Shown here piece by piece: positions 41,001 to 56,000 of a DNA stretch of 64,000 nt. The notes beneath the pieces were generated by a model. It saw only the letters and a program-made list of their open reading frames with translations, was not told the origin of the DNA and ran no database searches. The stretch's first letter is position 1. The number at the start of each line of letters is the position of its first letter. This DNA is from Eonycteris spelaea (Eukaryota > Chordata > Mammalia > Chiroptera > Pteropodidae): NCBI GenBank assembly GCA_003508835.1, contig PUFA01000057.1, forward strand, positions 9,250,501 through 9,314,500, in the 5' to 3' direction. The translations under genes and the position numbers were made by a program.

Positions 41001-44000
41001 AATTCAACCTTTTTTTTTATTTGTCAAATTTCCCATGAAGGACATAAATCATTAATTATACTTCTTTGTAACAAATGTTATCTTTGCTTCTTAAAATTTA
41101 TCCATAAATTGAATAGTAATTAAATAAAAATTTTTAAATTACAGTGTCTGTTAAATTTATAAGAAAGCAACACTTCAAGAACATCCTTTAACTTTTTGAT
41201 TCTTACTGACATTCTTACATGACACACAAAAGTAGTTTTGCCTTGGTAAGGTATTATTAATTTCCTCCCTCTCCCTTCTTCCCATTGTCTCCCTCAAATA
41301 ACAATAACTTTGCTTGAAAGGTTAGGTTGAAATAAGCATTTGTCCTCAGAGTGCTAACTTTGAAATGTTCTTTTGCATTAAAGTAGTATTTTGTCGTTAC
41401 TACTGACAGTTGAAAGTATAGGGAAATTGCAAATTTTGGCTCTGTTGGAAAATTTATTCAATACTAGTATAATAAACCTATAGAAATAATTTCTCTATTG
41501 ACCATCCTTAGAATAATCTTTGTTATTAGATGATACAATTGGTGTTTCCTCAGGGAATGTTTATATATTTCTTATAGTAAGAAATTGAGTTCTGTATAAG
41601 TAAGAAAACTTTGTCTCATAATACTGTATTCAAGTATATTTTAATGATAATTTTTTTATGATAGTCATTGATCTTTGAAACTTTGTTGTCACTTTTTTTT
41701 CCTTCTACGGAGACATATCATACATGCAGGTCTATTGCTTTTAAGTTGTTTTCTGTAAGCTTTATAATTAAGTTTTTAAAATTTAGATGCTATTTTATTC
41801 TTATAAAAATTGCTTTTCCAGATATAATTGTTTTATCTTTATTCTTTTCTTATTTTCCCCCAGCTAGAAGAAACAGTCTTGGAGGCGATGTCTTATTTGT
41901 GGGGAAACATCACCCACTCCATGACTTCATTTTACAGCTATATCAGACAGGTTCCACAGAGGTATATAGTCTCTTCTCAATGACGAAGTGATTTTAGACA
42001 GTATAGTTATTTGGTTAACTCATCAGAAATACATTTTTTTAATTTTGGTAAAATATAAAAAATTTACCATTAACCATTTTTATTTATATAATTTTGTGCC
42101 ATTAAGGCCATACACAGTATTGTGAAACCATCACCATTGTTCATCTCCAGAACTTTTTCATTTTCCAACCAGACACTATACCTGTTAAACAATATTAAAC
42201 AATATCTCTCCGTTTTTCCCTCCCCCAGCTTCTGGTAACCTCTTTTTTACTTTTTGTCTTTATAAATTTACCAATTTTTGGTACCTCACATAAATGGAAT
42301 CATATAATATTTGTCCTTTTGTTTCTGGCTCGTTTCACTTAGCATGTTTTCAGGGTTTATCTAGTTGTAGCATGTGTCAGAATTTCACTTTTTTATGGCT
42401 GAATAATATTCTATTGTTTGTACATACTATGTTTTGTTAATCCACTCATCTATTGATGAGAACTTGAGTTGTTTCCACCTTTGGCTATTAAGAATAATGC
42501 TACTGTGAGCATTGGTGTATGTTTGAGTTACTGATTTCCATTTTTTTGGGTATGTAATCAGGAAAACATTTTTCCACAGCCAATGGATGTACCACCTGAA
42601 CTATGTCATGGGATTCAAGGAAAGTTTTCCTTGGATGAAGAAGCCATTCTTCCAGATCAGTAAGTGTTCATTTGTATATAATTGAGGTGACTAGGACAAA
42701 GTTTAGTTAGCATTTTTACTTTGTTGCCTAAATGTTTTATTTTCTAGTAATAGTGAGAAAACAAAACAACAACAACAAACCTGTTGTACTAAAAAAGACA
42801 GGGCAAAGCTATATGACATAATAATAGCTATATCACTTTGTGCAGGGAGCCTAGGGAGTCCCTAAAATCTTTTTAGGAGATACACAAAGTTAAAACTATT
42901 TTCATACTAATACTAAGATGTTATGATGTTATTTGCTTTTGTCACTCTCTTCTCTCTTGACCGTATGGTGGAGTTTTCCAGAGGCTAAATGTAGTGTGAT
43001 ATCTCAAGAAATTGAGTCAGGAGCAGATAAGAGAATCCGGCTATTAAGATAAATTTTTAAAATGTAAAACAGTGATGTTCTTCTCACTTATTTTTGTTTT
43101 GCTTTGTAAAATAATCATTTTCATAAAAAATGTTATTTAAACAGGTAATGGGTTTGTTTATTGCTGATATCTTTAATATTTTTAAATTTCTTAGTTTTAA
43201 TTTTTAATAGGCAAATATTGATTGATATAATCAACATAGACAAAAACTCTTTGGGCCCCTCAGTCTTTAAGAGTGTAAAGGGATTCTGAGATCAGAATTT
43301 GAGAACCGCATTTCAAGGGTGTCTATCTAGGAATATAATTGCTGGTCATAGGGTAGGTATGTATATCATCTTCTTTTTTTTTTTAGATAAAATCTCGTTT
43401 TCCAAAGTGATGACAGTTTTATAATCTCAGTGGCAGTTTATGAGATATCTTGTTACTCTTGGTTCTTGCAAAGCCTTGGAATTGTCATAACCTTAATTTT
43501 TGTCAATCTGATGGATGCTTATTGGCACTTTATTATAGTTTATAATTGCATTTCTCTGATTACTGATGAGAATAAAGCCATAATTATTTTGTTTTCTTCA
43601 TTTATAAAATACTCGTTCTATGTTTCTATTCATTTATTTGTCCCTTCTATATCCTCCCTTATTGGTTTGTAGGTATTGTTTACATATTTCAATTTAAGCC
43701 CTTTACCCATAATTGTTTTCTGTTAATGAGATTACAAACAAGGGAGACAGGGTCCTAAAGATAGAAACAATTATATTGTTTTAGTTGGTGTATTTTAATG
43801 ATTTCTCTTTCCTAAAGCCTAACAAACAGCACCATCTTACTTCTACTTAGCTAAAAGGTTATACTTTGCAACTAGATGCTGCTTCTCTTTTTTCTCTTTA
43901 GAATAGTATGTTCTCCTGTTCCCATGTTACGAGATCTGACACAGAACGCTGCGATCAGGTAAGTTTTCCAAAATTCATGTCATTCAGAACACATCTCTGA

Positions 44001-47000
44001 ATTTGCAAATAAGTTTAAGAAAACTTGTGATTCACAAGGAAATAGCAGCTATTATTCCATTAATCCTTTTGAGTTTGGAGAAGTCGCTGTGTAGCATACC
44101 TCAGAGCAGAGCCTCTTGACTTTAAATTATGTATATTGTTAGGGTTACTGATTTAACAAGCTTGCTTCTCTGTTTTTTGGTTTCCCCTGACAACCTCTGA
44201 TTCTTCCCAGATTAAGGAAAGTGGGCAGTAGAAAATCAGAGTTTCTAGGAATGATTTGCTATATAGGAGCAAACAGAGCTCAACATACCAGAGGCCCATA
44301 CAGCTTCACTATAAATTAACAGATTATCTTAATTATATTTGTAATTGTGGCCCTGCAGAGTTTAAAAACAAAACCGTTGAATACTTTATTTTGGTTAAGA
44401 TGAGATAGAATGAAATTGTTGTAATTCCAATCAGCAGTTATTATAAACTTAAAGGACTAATTTCTGCTATCTGGAAAACTTATTTATACCTCATTTTTTC
44501 AATGTTGATAGTGTTTTCTATTGAGTAAAAATAATGTGAAATATAATATGACTGTTTAGAATAAAAATCAAACTTACTACTTATTTTTAAAATTATTGTG
44601 TATAATTAGTAATCTCCATGGCAGAGTTTATGTTGTCCCTTTCTTCAGTCTTTAGACAAGAATAAGGCAAACACACCCTAGTCATTTCAAGGATTTCATA
44701 AAAGCTATTTGTGAATTCTCCTTTCCTACTCGTTCTTATTATTGCTCTTACTCTCAGGAAATAGTTTAGCTTTTACATAGATTTCTCATTGTGAAGTATA
44801 AGCATGTTTATTTTCCTATCTTTAATGGCTTTAGATAGTAACTGCCATTCTAGAAAGACTTTTTTATTTAAAGAAAACCATTATGAATCTGGAAAGTCTT
44901 CCTAGATTAGTTGCTTTTATTTATCTTTACACATAGTTTTTTCCTGGCTCTCTGTCTCTGGGCTCTTTTGTTAAAGATGGATTTCAAAATTGTAAGCCAT
45001 GTTCCTCTGCCCATCACAAACAGTCTGGCTCCCATAGATACCATGTGGACACTGCATTTTAACCTTCGAGGTCTCTGGCTTGCCTCAGTACTTCAGATTT
45101 GTTAATCCCTTGAGTTTTCTCTTTGGATTGTCACATGTTTGCTTGTCCTCCTCAATTTTTTGCATGTTTTCAAGGGTCTTCCTGTCCAGTTCTCTAGAAA
45201 TAGTTAATTCTACTTAACTTTGTAACTAGGATAGTCTTGCCCAAGGGAAGAGTTAAGAAATTGACAAATCCTGAAATTTTTGTTTTGTTTGATGCTGTTT
45301 TTAGTTGGATGTTTCTGATCCTGAAAGTGCCTTTGATATTATTTGGTATAAACTGTGTTCACAAGATCATTAAATTTATAAAACAAAATTCATATCCAGG
45401 TGCTCATTCAGGTATATGTTGAAATAACCTCCAAATAAAATTGACTTAATTGAGTTAATATCCTAGAGATTCATGAAAGACTGTAGTTAATTACCTCATA
45501 AGGTAATTTTCAGCATTTTCTTTTTGAGACTGAGATTCAGTTTACTGCAGCTTTTGTGTGTTTGCTTCAGGGCTTGTTTTGTATCCAGTGTTGTTTTTGC
45601 TTTATAAATGAAAATTTGAAAATACAGCTTGCAGTGCTAGTTGTCAATTTTTTCTCACTATTTTGACTCCTAGCATTTCTTCCCCTTCTCTATTTGGATT
45701 CATTTACTATTCCACTCCATATTTGAAAAGTCATTTCCTCAAGTTGAGTTTTAGGTTGGTTCTTACCATCACATTAGGTCTTATCTGCAGCATTGAGAAA
45801 GTATATTATAGAGGTTATTGACATGTCTTAAAGTCATAGAAGGAGCAATAGAGAATATGGTTAGCTGTGACCTGGGAGATATTTTTTCCAATTTTGATTC
45901 CATAAATCATTCAACCTATTAGTAGATTAACTTTGAATAGAATTGAACTGTCTCCATTAATTTAACTAATTCTGCTCTTCCTCCACCATTGTAATTTGCT
46001 TAGACATAGTATTTATTTTTAGAGTAATCCTTTCTCAACTTTAAATATATAAATCCTGCGTATGATTTTAAATTGCAGAAAGTCATTTTCCTGGTACGGC
46101 AGCACAATTTTGTACTTATCTAGAGTAGATACACACATACACACCTTTGTTTTACCTCAGACTCAGTGTTCCAAGCTGACTTCTTTGTTCTATGGCCCTC
46201 ACCAGTTCTTCTTGCCGATCTCTCCTTTTTGTCCCTGGACCTCTTGTTTCCCCAGTTGCCGAGACTTAGGAGCCCATTATATGCTTTGGTTTCTCATTTA
46301 ATATTACTCTCAATGTCTGCACTGTTATTCTGGAACATTTTTTTCTTTTCAATTATTTTTTTATATCTGGCTTTTTCCAGTGAGCCTGTTTTGTATTTTC
46401 TTCTCCTGGATTACTGTAGTGATCTCCCAGATGATTTATTCCACTATCCTTCCCACTGAATATATTGGCCTGTGATATAAGGCTTATCTTTCTTAAACGT
46501 TGCCACCCCTCATAAATCTTTGGTTACTCTATAGTGCCTGTAAAATTACACTCCTTTGCTTTTTCAAGGCCTGTCATAATTTGGCAAAGCTGTAGTTCTG
46601 TGCCTGAACCACCATAGTTCCTCAGGAATACCTCCTCCTTAACCAGGCGGTTCCTTCTGTGCCTTCCATTCATTGTTTGGAATGCTCTTCCCTTTGTAAG
46701 CTACCCTTCATTACTTTTCTTCTATTCTAAAAGGTAATCTATAATTTATAATCTTTTTTCCCCCAGTTGTATTAAAGGATAATAGACAGTTAATTGCTCA
46801 TATTTACATTGTACAATTCAACGAGTTTTTTTTTTCAATTTTACTTGGCATACAATAATAGATTCAGTTGTGCAGCATAGTGATCAGAGATCCATATAAC
46901 TCATAAAGTGGTCACCCCACTAAATTAAGTACCCCTCTTTCTCCTTACATATTTTTACATTTTTTATTATGTTCCTTATGCTACACTTCATATTTCCGTG

Positions 47001-50000
47001 ACTATTTTCTATCCATTTGTACTTATTAATCCCTTTGCCATTTTTCGTAGTCCCCTCAAACTCCCTCCTGTCTAGTAGCCCTCAAAATATTCTCTGTATC
47101 TATGAGTTTGTTTCTGTTTTTGTTTATTTTGTTCTTTAGATTCCACATATATGCGAAATCATGTGGTATTTGACTCTCTGACTTACTTCATTCAGCGCAA
47201 TACTCTAGGTCCATCAAGACAATATCTTTTTCTATCCCCTTTTAGTCCATATCTTTTAAACGTAATTGAGTCTCTTGTAGGCACCATATGTAAGTGTCTT
47301 GTTTTCTTATCCATTCATTTTTCCTATCTTTTGGTTGGAGCACTAAATTCTTTTCCATTTGATAGGTATGTAGTTATTACTTATTGATGGGTATGTAGTT
47401 ATTACCATTCTTTATTCACGTATTTTGATACAAGTTTTTCTTCTTAAAGAAATCTCTCCAGCATTTCCTCAAATACTAAGTGTTGATTAATTCCTTTAGC
47501 TTTTTTTTTTGTCTGGGAAGCTCTTAATCTGTCTTTCGACTCTGAATGATAGCTTTGCTAGGTAATGTATTCTTGGTTGTAAATCCTGGATTTTCAACAC
47601 TTTGAATATTTTGCGCCAAGCCTTTCTGTCCTGCATAGTTTCTTTTGAATCAGCTGTCAGTCTTATGGGTGCTCCCTTGTAGTTAACTAATTGCTTTTCT
47701 CTTGTTACTTTTAAAATTCTCTCTGTATTAACCTTTGGCATTAACCTTGGTGTGATCCTCTTTGGGTTCATTTCTTGAGGGAGTCTCTAAGTTGTATGTC
47801 TTATTTCTTTCACCAGGTTAGGGAAGTTTCATTCATTATTTCTTCAAATATATATTTAACTTCTTGTTTCCCCTTTTCAGGTACCCCTGTGACATGGATA
47901 TCGATACCCTGAATTTTGTCCCATAGGCTCCTTAAATTATTTTTATATTCTTGGTTACTTTTTTCTTGTTTTTCTGGTTGGGTGACCTTGGCTTTCCCAT
48001 TCTCTATATTGGTATTTCAGTCCTCCTCTTCCACTTTGTTGATTCCCTCTTCTGTACTCTTCAGATAATGTATTCATTTCTGACAGGCTCCCTTTTATAA
48101 TTTCCATTTCCATTTTTATGTTTTTAAAATCTCTTTGTTAAAGTTTTCACTGAGTTCATCTACACTTCCCCTCAATTCATTGAGCATATTTATGACCACT
48201 GTTTTGAACTCTGCATCTGTTAGATTGCTTGACTCCATTTTTTCTTGATCAGTGTTCTGCTCTCTCATATGGTTTCTGCTTCTTTGTCTTCCCATTTTGG
48301 CTGCCTTTCTGTGTCTGTTTCTATGTACTAAGCAAAACTCCCACGTCTCCTAGTCTTATTAGCATAGCTTTATGTAGTAGGTGTCCAGTGGCACAGTCCT
48401 GAGAGGGCTTCAGCTGCAGGCCAAATTTAGCCCCAGTCTGTGGCCCTTTGGGGCCACCTGTTAAGATTCAGCAAGCAATTCACAGATGCTGTGCTTACAG
48501 TTACATCAAGGGACCATGCCAGAAACCAAGATCAGCTGTCACCTGTGTGAGTCTTGGGACTACTCAGCAAATGGCATAGGGCTCCCCAAGGACACACCTG
48601 GATGTGGTTTGGGTGGTGTCATGAGTTGGGGAAGGCAGGGTTTCAGGGAATCTTCTGGGTGGAGCGACTTCTGTTATCCAGTTAGAGGACGTCTCAGCCA
48701 TGGCAGCACTGTATCCACTCACTGGGAGGAGGGGAAAACTCCACAGAGGAACAATGGATACTTTTGACACTTCTGCCTGGGAAATAGCCTTGCCTCTGGT
48801 CCTTCCTCAGACAACTCAGTGTTCCCTTGTAAGTCCCTGGTGACCCCCGAGCAACTGACCTGGTGCTGTTGCTCAACTCGAGCAGGTCTATCACTGCAAA
48901 AGTTCACTGACGGACACTGCCCCCTTAAGAGGCATCTGCTGCTGCTGGTTCCACTGCCATAGCCTCTGTCCCACTCAGCTGCTTGGGCAGCCTTGTGGCT
49001 TTGGCTCATCCTCCCTGCAACCATTTTAGCATGATTTCTTATTTCTCTCCCTAGGTGTAGTGCTTCTCTTCATCTAGACCCCCAGGCGACTCTGCTTGCT
49101 GTTTGCTCTGTGTTTGCATCTCAACTTTGATGTGGTCGCAAGAGGGGATGAGTGAAGCTTCTATCATCTATGCCATTTTGCCTGGTTCTCAATTTATATG
49201 ATCTTTACATATATTCTTTTCATCAGTAGCGTTGTCATTTTTTCTCATAGCACCCAACATAGTTTTAAACTTAATGTAAAAGCTCAGTTGCTCGTAGTAT
49301 TAGAACCAGTGTTTACCAAAGCCTCTTAAGAGCCCAAACTTATTTCTTCAGAGGAGTGTTTCTCAAACTTTCTATATTCACTTTTGGGTGTATCAGGCAA
49401 AGATAGAATGTTTTATCTCCTCAAGGAGATTTTTTTTTTTTAAATAGATGTATGTGAAGATGTATTTTTTAAATGTAATCATTACTTCAGTGATTGTAAG
49501 ACTTGTGGTTGGCAGGCAGATAAGTCAAAATCCAACGCCTGAAAGGAAGTGGAGACATGCAGTCAGTACACAAGCTTAACGGCTAGAAACTCTCAGAAAG
49601 GTTTAACTTTCACTGCCTATAATACTTAACAAGACACTGAACCAGTTAACCTCTTCTGATAGAATGTCAGAAAAGACATCTCAAGTCCTGTAAACTCTTT
49701 GTTTTAAAATGTCAAGTATATGAATCAAAATTTTCACTGCAAGAACTTCAGTGATTGTAAGACTTGTGGTTGGCAAGCTGGTTTAGCATTAATTATGGAA
49801 CGTGTCAGGGTAAGGCAGAATAAAAATGAGACATGATTTTTGGAGTTTTCTGCTTGCTTTGTGAAGTGTAATAGCACTCTCAAACAATAATAGTACTTAA
49901 AATGCATTTCTAAGGATAATTCTTAAAGTGAATTGATTCCAAAAAATGTTATACATTCTATTCCTTTTAATTGAAACTTTGCTATAGTATTTTCTTCTTA

Positions 50001-53000
50001 CAAATAGTTTTAAAGTGCTACTTATGATACAAATAAAAGCACTGTTCAGTTTCCTTACTTTGAACGATGTTTAGGTTTTAACTTTTTATTTATTTTGTCC
50101 TTAGTGTGTTTTTTAAGACAATTAGCTAAAAAAATAATGAGGGTTGCCTGTCAAGGGATCCATTGTATTATTCCTGGGTCAGAGCTAATCTCATCTGATA
50201 GAAGCTTATACTAGACGAATAAGCATTATTCCACTGGGAAGAAGTGATTACAAACACTTCTGATTACCAAATTACATTTAACTTAATATAAATCAAAATA
50301 CAATTTTCTTACCTCAGGTAGGCAGCCTGTTGAGTCCATCGGCTGTTCTATTAACTCATTTCTTCCCTGAGAGTGGTGCTTTCTTGTCAGTGTACTGCTT
50401 TCCTTCCCCTGATAAACTCTCTACAATTAACCCCTTTTGTTTCTGGTGGTGAGAATTCGTCAATGAGTAATCTGAATTTTTTACCTTTATTATTCCTAGT
50501 ATTTGTACTGTTATATTTTATTATAATAAAATTATTTCCTATAATAAAATTATTTCTATTATGTTTAGTACTCTCCCTGAAAGAAATTGAATTATATAAA
50601 TCTGAAGAAAACGAAGAAACTTCTAAAGTTTGGATCCAAATGAAAGTTACCCTTTGATATTTTCCTAATGGGTTCCTGTCTAGTTTATGTGTTTCACTTT
50701 TAGAAGTTTGTTTAAGTTGTGGCTTCTATTAGCACATTTGAAAAGTACGGTTGAGTTGTGCTTCAGCTTTTGTTATTTCTGAAAACAATAGTTCTTAGTA
50801 TATATTTTTGGGAACAAATTAAAATACCAAAAATCTCTCAACCAGTGAAAGCTTAACTCATTTTAGGAGAGAGTAAGTCTCGAATTGTTCTCAAAGATCT
50901 AACAGAAAAGAATGCTTTAATTTTTGAGATTATAGTGTCCCTTGTCCTCCAAACTTATTTTTGGATACTTCTTTCCTGTCTCCTAATGGTTTCTACCATA
51001 TATCATTTTGTTGAATGTGGTTCTGAGAGTAAGGAAGGAAGATTTTGAAGATTTTCCCATTAGCTTGGAATTTTTTTTCCTTTTAGAGCACGAGCATGAG
51101 TAGTGGAATTTTTTAAACAATTTTATTGAATAATTGACATAAAGTGTACATTTTTGACAAATAAGTGGATTTATCTTATCACACATAAGTTTCAGCTGTC
51201 TTATTAAATCTCTTGTTATAACCATTGTCCTTCAAGAGCGATTATCTCTGTACCCCAGAATTATCTCTTTTCCCTGGGAGCATCCTACTTTGGCCATTTC
51301 CTTAATTTTTTAGTTTCAGCTTTTTCTGTGCATGACTTGCAGATTTTCATCTTGAGTCCTCACCTGAATGTGTTCTTCATTCCATTTCTAGCCCTACCAT
51401 TACTTTTGTTTGCCCAACTTTTCCACCTCATACACATGTTAAAGACTCCTTTTGATCCTCCCCCCCTTACACACTACTGCTGGGTGATTCTTTCTGAGTT
51501 GCATCTTTGATTGCTTTTACTCTCTTATTGACTTGAAGTGGCTTCATGTTGTAGTCATAACAAGCCCTTCACAGCATTATCCCAGTTCAAGCAGCCTGTC
51601 TTCTGTTCACATACTTTTGCACCCCAATCTAGCCCTTCTCAACTGGGATACCACCTGAGAATTAAATCTGAGAACTTAAAGCATTTGTTACATGTAATGA
51701 ATCAGTTTCTGTCCTGTGCCTTTAGAATGATAGTAGTTATCATTCTGTGGTATCTATTCAGTGATACTAGTATCTTCCTTGGGAGAATTGAGAATGTAGT
51801 CACTCAAATCATTTTATAAAGGCTTATTTCTCTCTCATATTCCCATCAAGAAGGCTATTCCAATTAAACTGAGCTACTCCTTGGTTCTTGGACCCTTTTC
51901 CATGTCTTTGTTCCATTTATTTCTTTTGCATTCCTGTAACCAATTCTGTCCCACCTTAAAATACAGCCTTTTGGATGATATTTTCCTTGGTCCCAGGTGA
52001 GATAATCCCCTTCCTCCTCCCCCATATACACATGCTTTTAGCCCACACAGAGCTTGGTGTAGAAGACATGCGCACACACATGCTTTGAGTCAGCATCTTT
52101 TCTATGCCTGTTACTGCCTTTTCCACTTCCTTCTTTATAAAACTGTTATTAAACATTTCCTGTGTCCCTTATTAGAAGGGGAGGCAAGCTTGAGGTGTTT
52201 GTACTTCTATTGCCACCATGAGACCATATATGTCAGTGGTCCCTAACCTTTTTGGCATCAGGAACTGGTGCTCCCCTGAGAACCTAATGCTTGATGATCT
52301 GAGGTAGAGCCAAGACAGAGAAGCTAGCACTGGGGAGCAGCTGCAAATACAGAGATGAAGCTTCACTCTGTTCGCCCATCGTTCACTTCCTACTGTGTGG
52401 CCCGGTTTGTAATAGGCCATGGATCCTGTACCAGTCCGCAGCCCAGGGACTGGGGACCTCTGATATATGCACTGGGCACTCTAAAAGTTTGTTTAGTAAA
52501 CTGCTGAGAGCCCTGCTAACACAGAACTACTTTGAGACACTTTAGTTGCAAGTCTTGCTTTATTACCAATTTTCTCTCTTTACTTTGTATGGGCCCTCAT
52601 AAGCCCAAATAACTTCTGTTTTCTCTGTCACCCCCTTAAACTTTTAACACTGCCTTTCTTGACTTGCCCTGCCTAAGCCACCTTGCTCAATAGAAAACAT
52701 GTGAGGTACAAATAGTTTTTAGTGAAAAATGAGTTGTAAGAGGAGCAGATTGAGTAAATGAAGTGTTGCTCATATGTTCTTGAACACATAGCATTTTTAT
52801 TATAAATGAAGCTATTTTTGTGTACTTAAAATATACAGTTAAATCCTAATGCAATAAAATTTCTCTATAACAGATGAGTCCTAATCTGAAGTGGCAGTAT
52901 TTGAAGAGGAAAAAAGTTAGCTCTCTAAAATATCAAAACGGTTCAATTAAACCCTTTTTAACTGATTGCAGCTGTAATTTGTATTCATTGGAGGAATTTT

Positions 53001-56000
53001 AGAAAACATAAAGTACAAAGGAGATGGTTGATTATACAGAGAATATCATTGGTAACCCTTGGGTAAATATATGCCTCGTCTGTTGTGTATATATTTTCCT
53101 ATATCATTGTTCTGTTACAAAAATGTTTAAAATATCAACTGAGTATTCCAATTTAATGTAGAACCAGTTTCTTTAACCATTTCATTATTATTCATATACT
53201 TAGGTTTTATAGTTTTTCCATATTATGAATATTGATGTTATAAGCATCCTTAAGTATAAATCAGACACATATCCAGAGTTCCAGAGAGGCTTTGCTGTGT
53301 CAGAAGAAAGACTTGTACACTTACCAATCTTTGACATAGACACATACACATATCACCAGAAAAGAAGTTTGACCCAGGTTATTATACTCAAAGGATGAAT
53401 GTACAGCCTTCTAAAATTGTGACTTATTTTATTGTCAAAGAAACACACATTGGTAGAGCAGGATACAAGTTTACAACTGGGAAGTTTAGTGTTTTTTTCC
53501 CTACAGATTATTTGTGTTTATTTTTTGATTTTACAAATTTTTCTTTTGTTGTTTGCATCTTTCCCGTATTTTAGCAAAAGCTGGTCTTCCCTAAAATGCT
53601 AGTGGGAGAGTCTTTGCCAGGGCCTGGAACGGAATCAGAGGTGTTTTTTGTTATTGTTGTAGATCTCTTCAGCCTATCTCTAATGTTATTAGAATTTCTC
53701 GATTGTTGAGGCAATGTCTACTGTTTCTCTATGCTCATCCACAGCTAGAACATGGCTCTTCTCACAGAGTTACATGAAGGCTATATACTAGAAATTAGTG
53801 GCAGTTTGGTTAAGAATATTTAGACATTTGGCAAAATTATTGACAAAATATTTTGGAGAAGACATTTGAATTTTATTGTTTAAACAGGATTATTACCTCA
53901 GTTTACATGACAGTTAAGCCAGGCTAATGCAATACAATTATTAAATTGTGTATTGTTCTCTTCTAGTATTAATTTTAAAGACCCACAATTTGCTGAAGAT
54001 TACATTTTTAAAGCTGTAATGCTTCCAGGAGCAAGGTAATAATAATGCAATTACAAAATATAAGCTATCTAGATCTATTTTGTCTGAACAATGTTCATCC
54101 CAGTTTTCTCTTTTATTTTCTGATGGTCAGAAAACCAGCACCGGTACTGAAACCTAGTGACTGGGAAAAATCCAGCAATGGACGGCAGTGGAAGCCCCAG
54201 CTTGGCTTTAATCGGGACCGGCGGCCTGTCCACCTGGATCAGGCAGCATTCAGGACTTTGGGGTGAGTGGTAGGTTTCTATCCTTTGTATATTTTGCTTT
54301 TTCTGAATCATCCATGAAGTATTGAGTCAGTATTTATGCCATTGATATTTAAGATAATATTAAATACAACTTTTTTGCAGATATTTTAATGACTTTTCTG
54401 CTTTTCAGTTTTTAAAATTCACTTGTTTCTTTGTTTTACATATTGCTCTATGTGTTGCTTAAGAATTCCACTATTTTCTCAGGAGATTTTACTATCTTTC
54501 TGACAGTTATTTCAAAAGAATACATTTTCTTTACCCTCAAGAAAGTTTTAGCTGAATTAATGTGTGACAGAATCTGGTTAAAGTGTTGGCCAGTACATTG
54601 GTACAGAGAGCCACCAGTCTCCTAGATTTTTACTTAACCAGTATTCAAACAGTGATATCTGTTGTTGCTTGAATTTTTCATTTCTTTGCCTGTCAGGTTA
54701 GATTGAATCTCTTTTAATATGTCTGTTGATAATTTGTATTTCTTTTTCTGTGAATTTCCGATTTTTGCCTTTGCTCTTATTAGCTATTGAATTGCCTTGT
54801 TCCTGGTTACACAGAACTATTTATAGAGAGGGGACTTTAAAACAATAGATTAAAAGCTGGGATAAAAAGAGCAACAGGCTGGGAGAAATATGGATGAGTT
54901 ATTTATTAATTAATAATGATAGCTCATATATAGATATTTTCAACTCATAGGAAAACCTTAAGATTCAAAATGGGATTTAGGCATTGGATTGCCATCAGCA
55001 TGTACTTATAAAGTGAATTGTAAAGGACAATGTGGCATAGCAGTTAAGAGCATGGGCTTGGTATCCTAAATGTCTGGATTCAGATGCCTTTCTACCACTA
55101 GATATTTTTCTACAAGTTACTAAACTGCCCTATGCCCCCGTTTCCTGTGTGTGAAATGAGAGTAATAATTTCACCTATCTCATGAAGTTGTTGTGAGGAT
55201 AAAGTGAGTTAATATTTATCGAGTGCTTAGAATAGTTCCTCAACCCTATGGAAATGTTATCTGTTATTGTGGTTGGTTGTTTGGGAAGTCTTTATTCCTA
55301 ATAGTAAAAAAAAAAAAAAAAATTTAAAATTTAAAATTTTCTTAAGAAACTTTTTACATTATTTCAACTGTTTTGGAAAGCAACATAGAAGTACCTCTAA
55401 ATAGAGTTCCGAGTTCTGAAGATACTCTTAACTTTGATCCACATTCCTTCTTCTTGGATTATATCCTGAGAAAATAATTTTATAGGAGCATAAAGTTATA
55501 TGCCCAAATACCTCTAGTGCATTGTTACTTATAATACTACTACTAAAGTAGAGGAGTGATTTAGTAAAATATGAGACATCAACATGGTAAAGTATTCCAT
55601 GCATATTATAGTTATGAAGACTATGAAAGATATAGGGAAATGTTTGATATAGTTTCATAAATTGAAAATAGCAAGATATAAAGTATTAGTGTAGACAGTT
55701 GGCCCTCTATGTCCCCAAGTTTTACATCTGCAGATTCAACCAACTATGGATCAAAAATATTGGGGGGGGGGGGGGGCGGGGCGGGGCGGGAAATCTCTGA
55801 CAGTTCCAAAAAGCAAAACTTGAATTTGACATGTGCTGAGTACTACACTGAATCCACATGAATGAAGTGATGTGTAGACACACCCTGCTGTAACTTATAT
55901 TCAAGTATGGGTTACATGCAGATACAACACCATTTTACGTAAGGGACTGCTCAGATTTTGATATCCCCAAATGGTCCTGGAACCAAGCCCCACAGATATC

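Larger units (their letters stand above)
49182..53966. other. Intron 24, 3' part
   Basis: Apart from the 31-bp direct repeat at 49484/49745 and the hAT element at 52234, I recognise no element and no gene. Confidence 0.45.
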
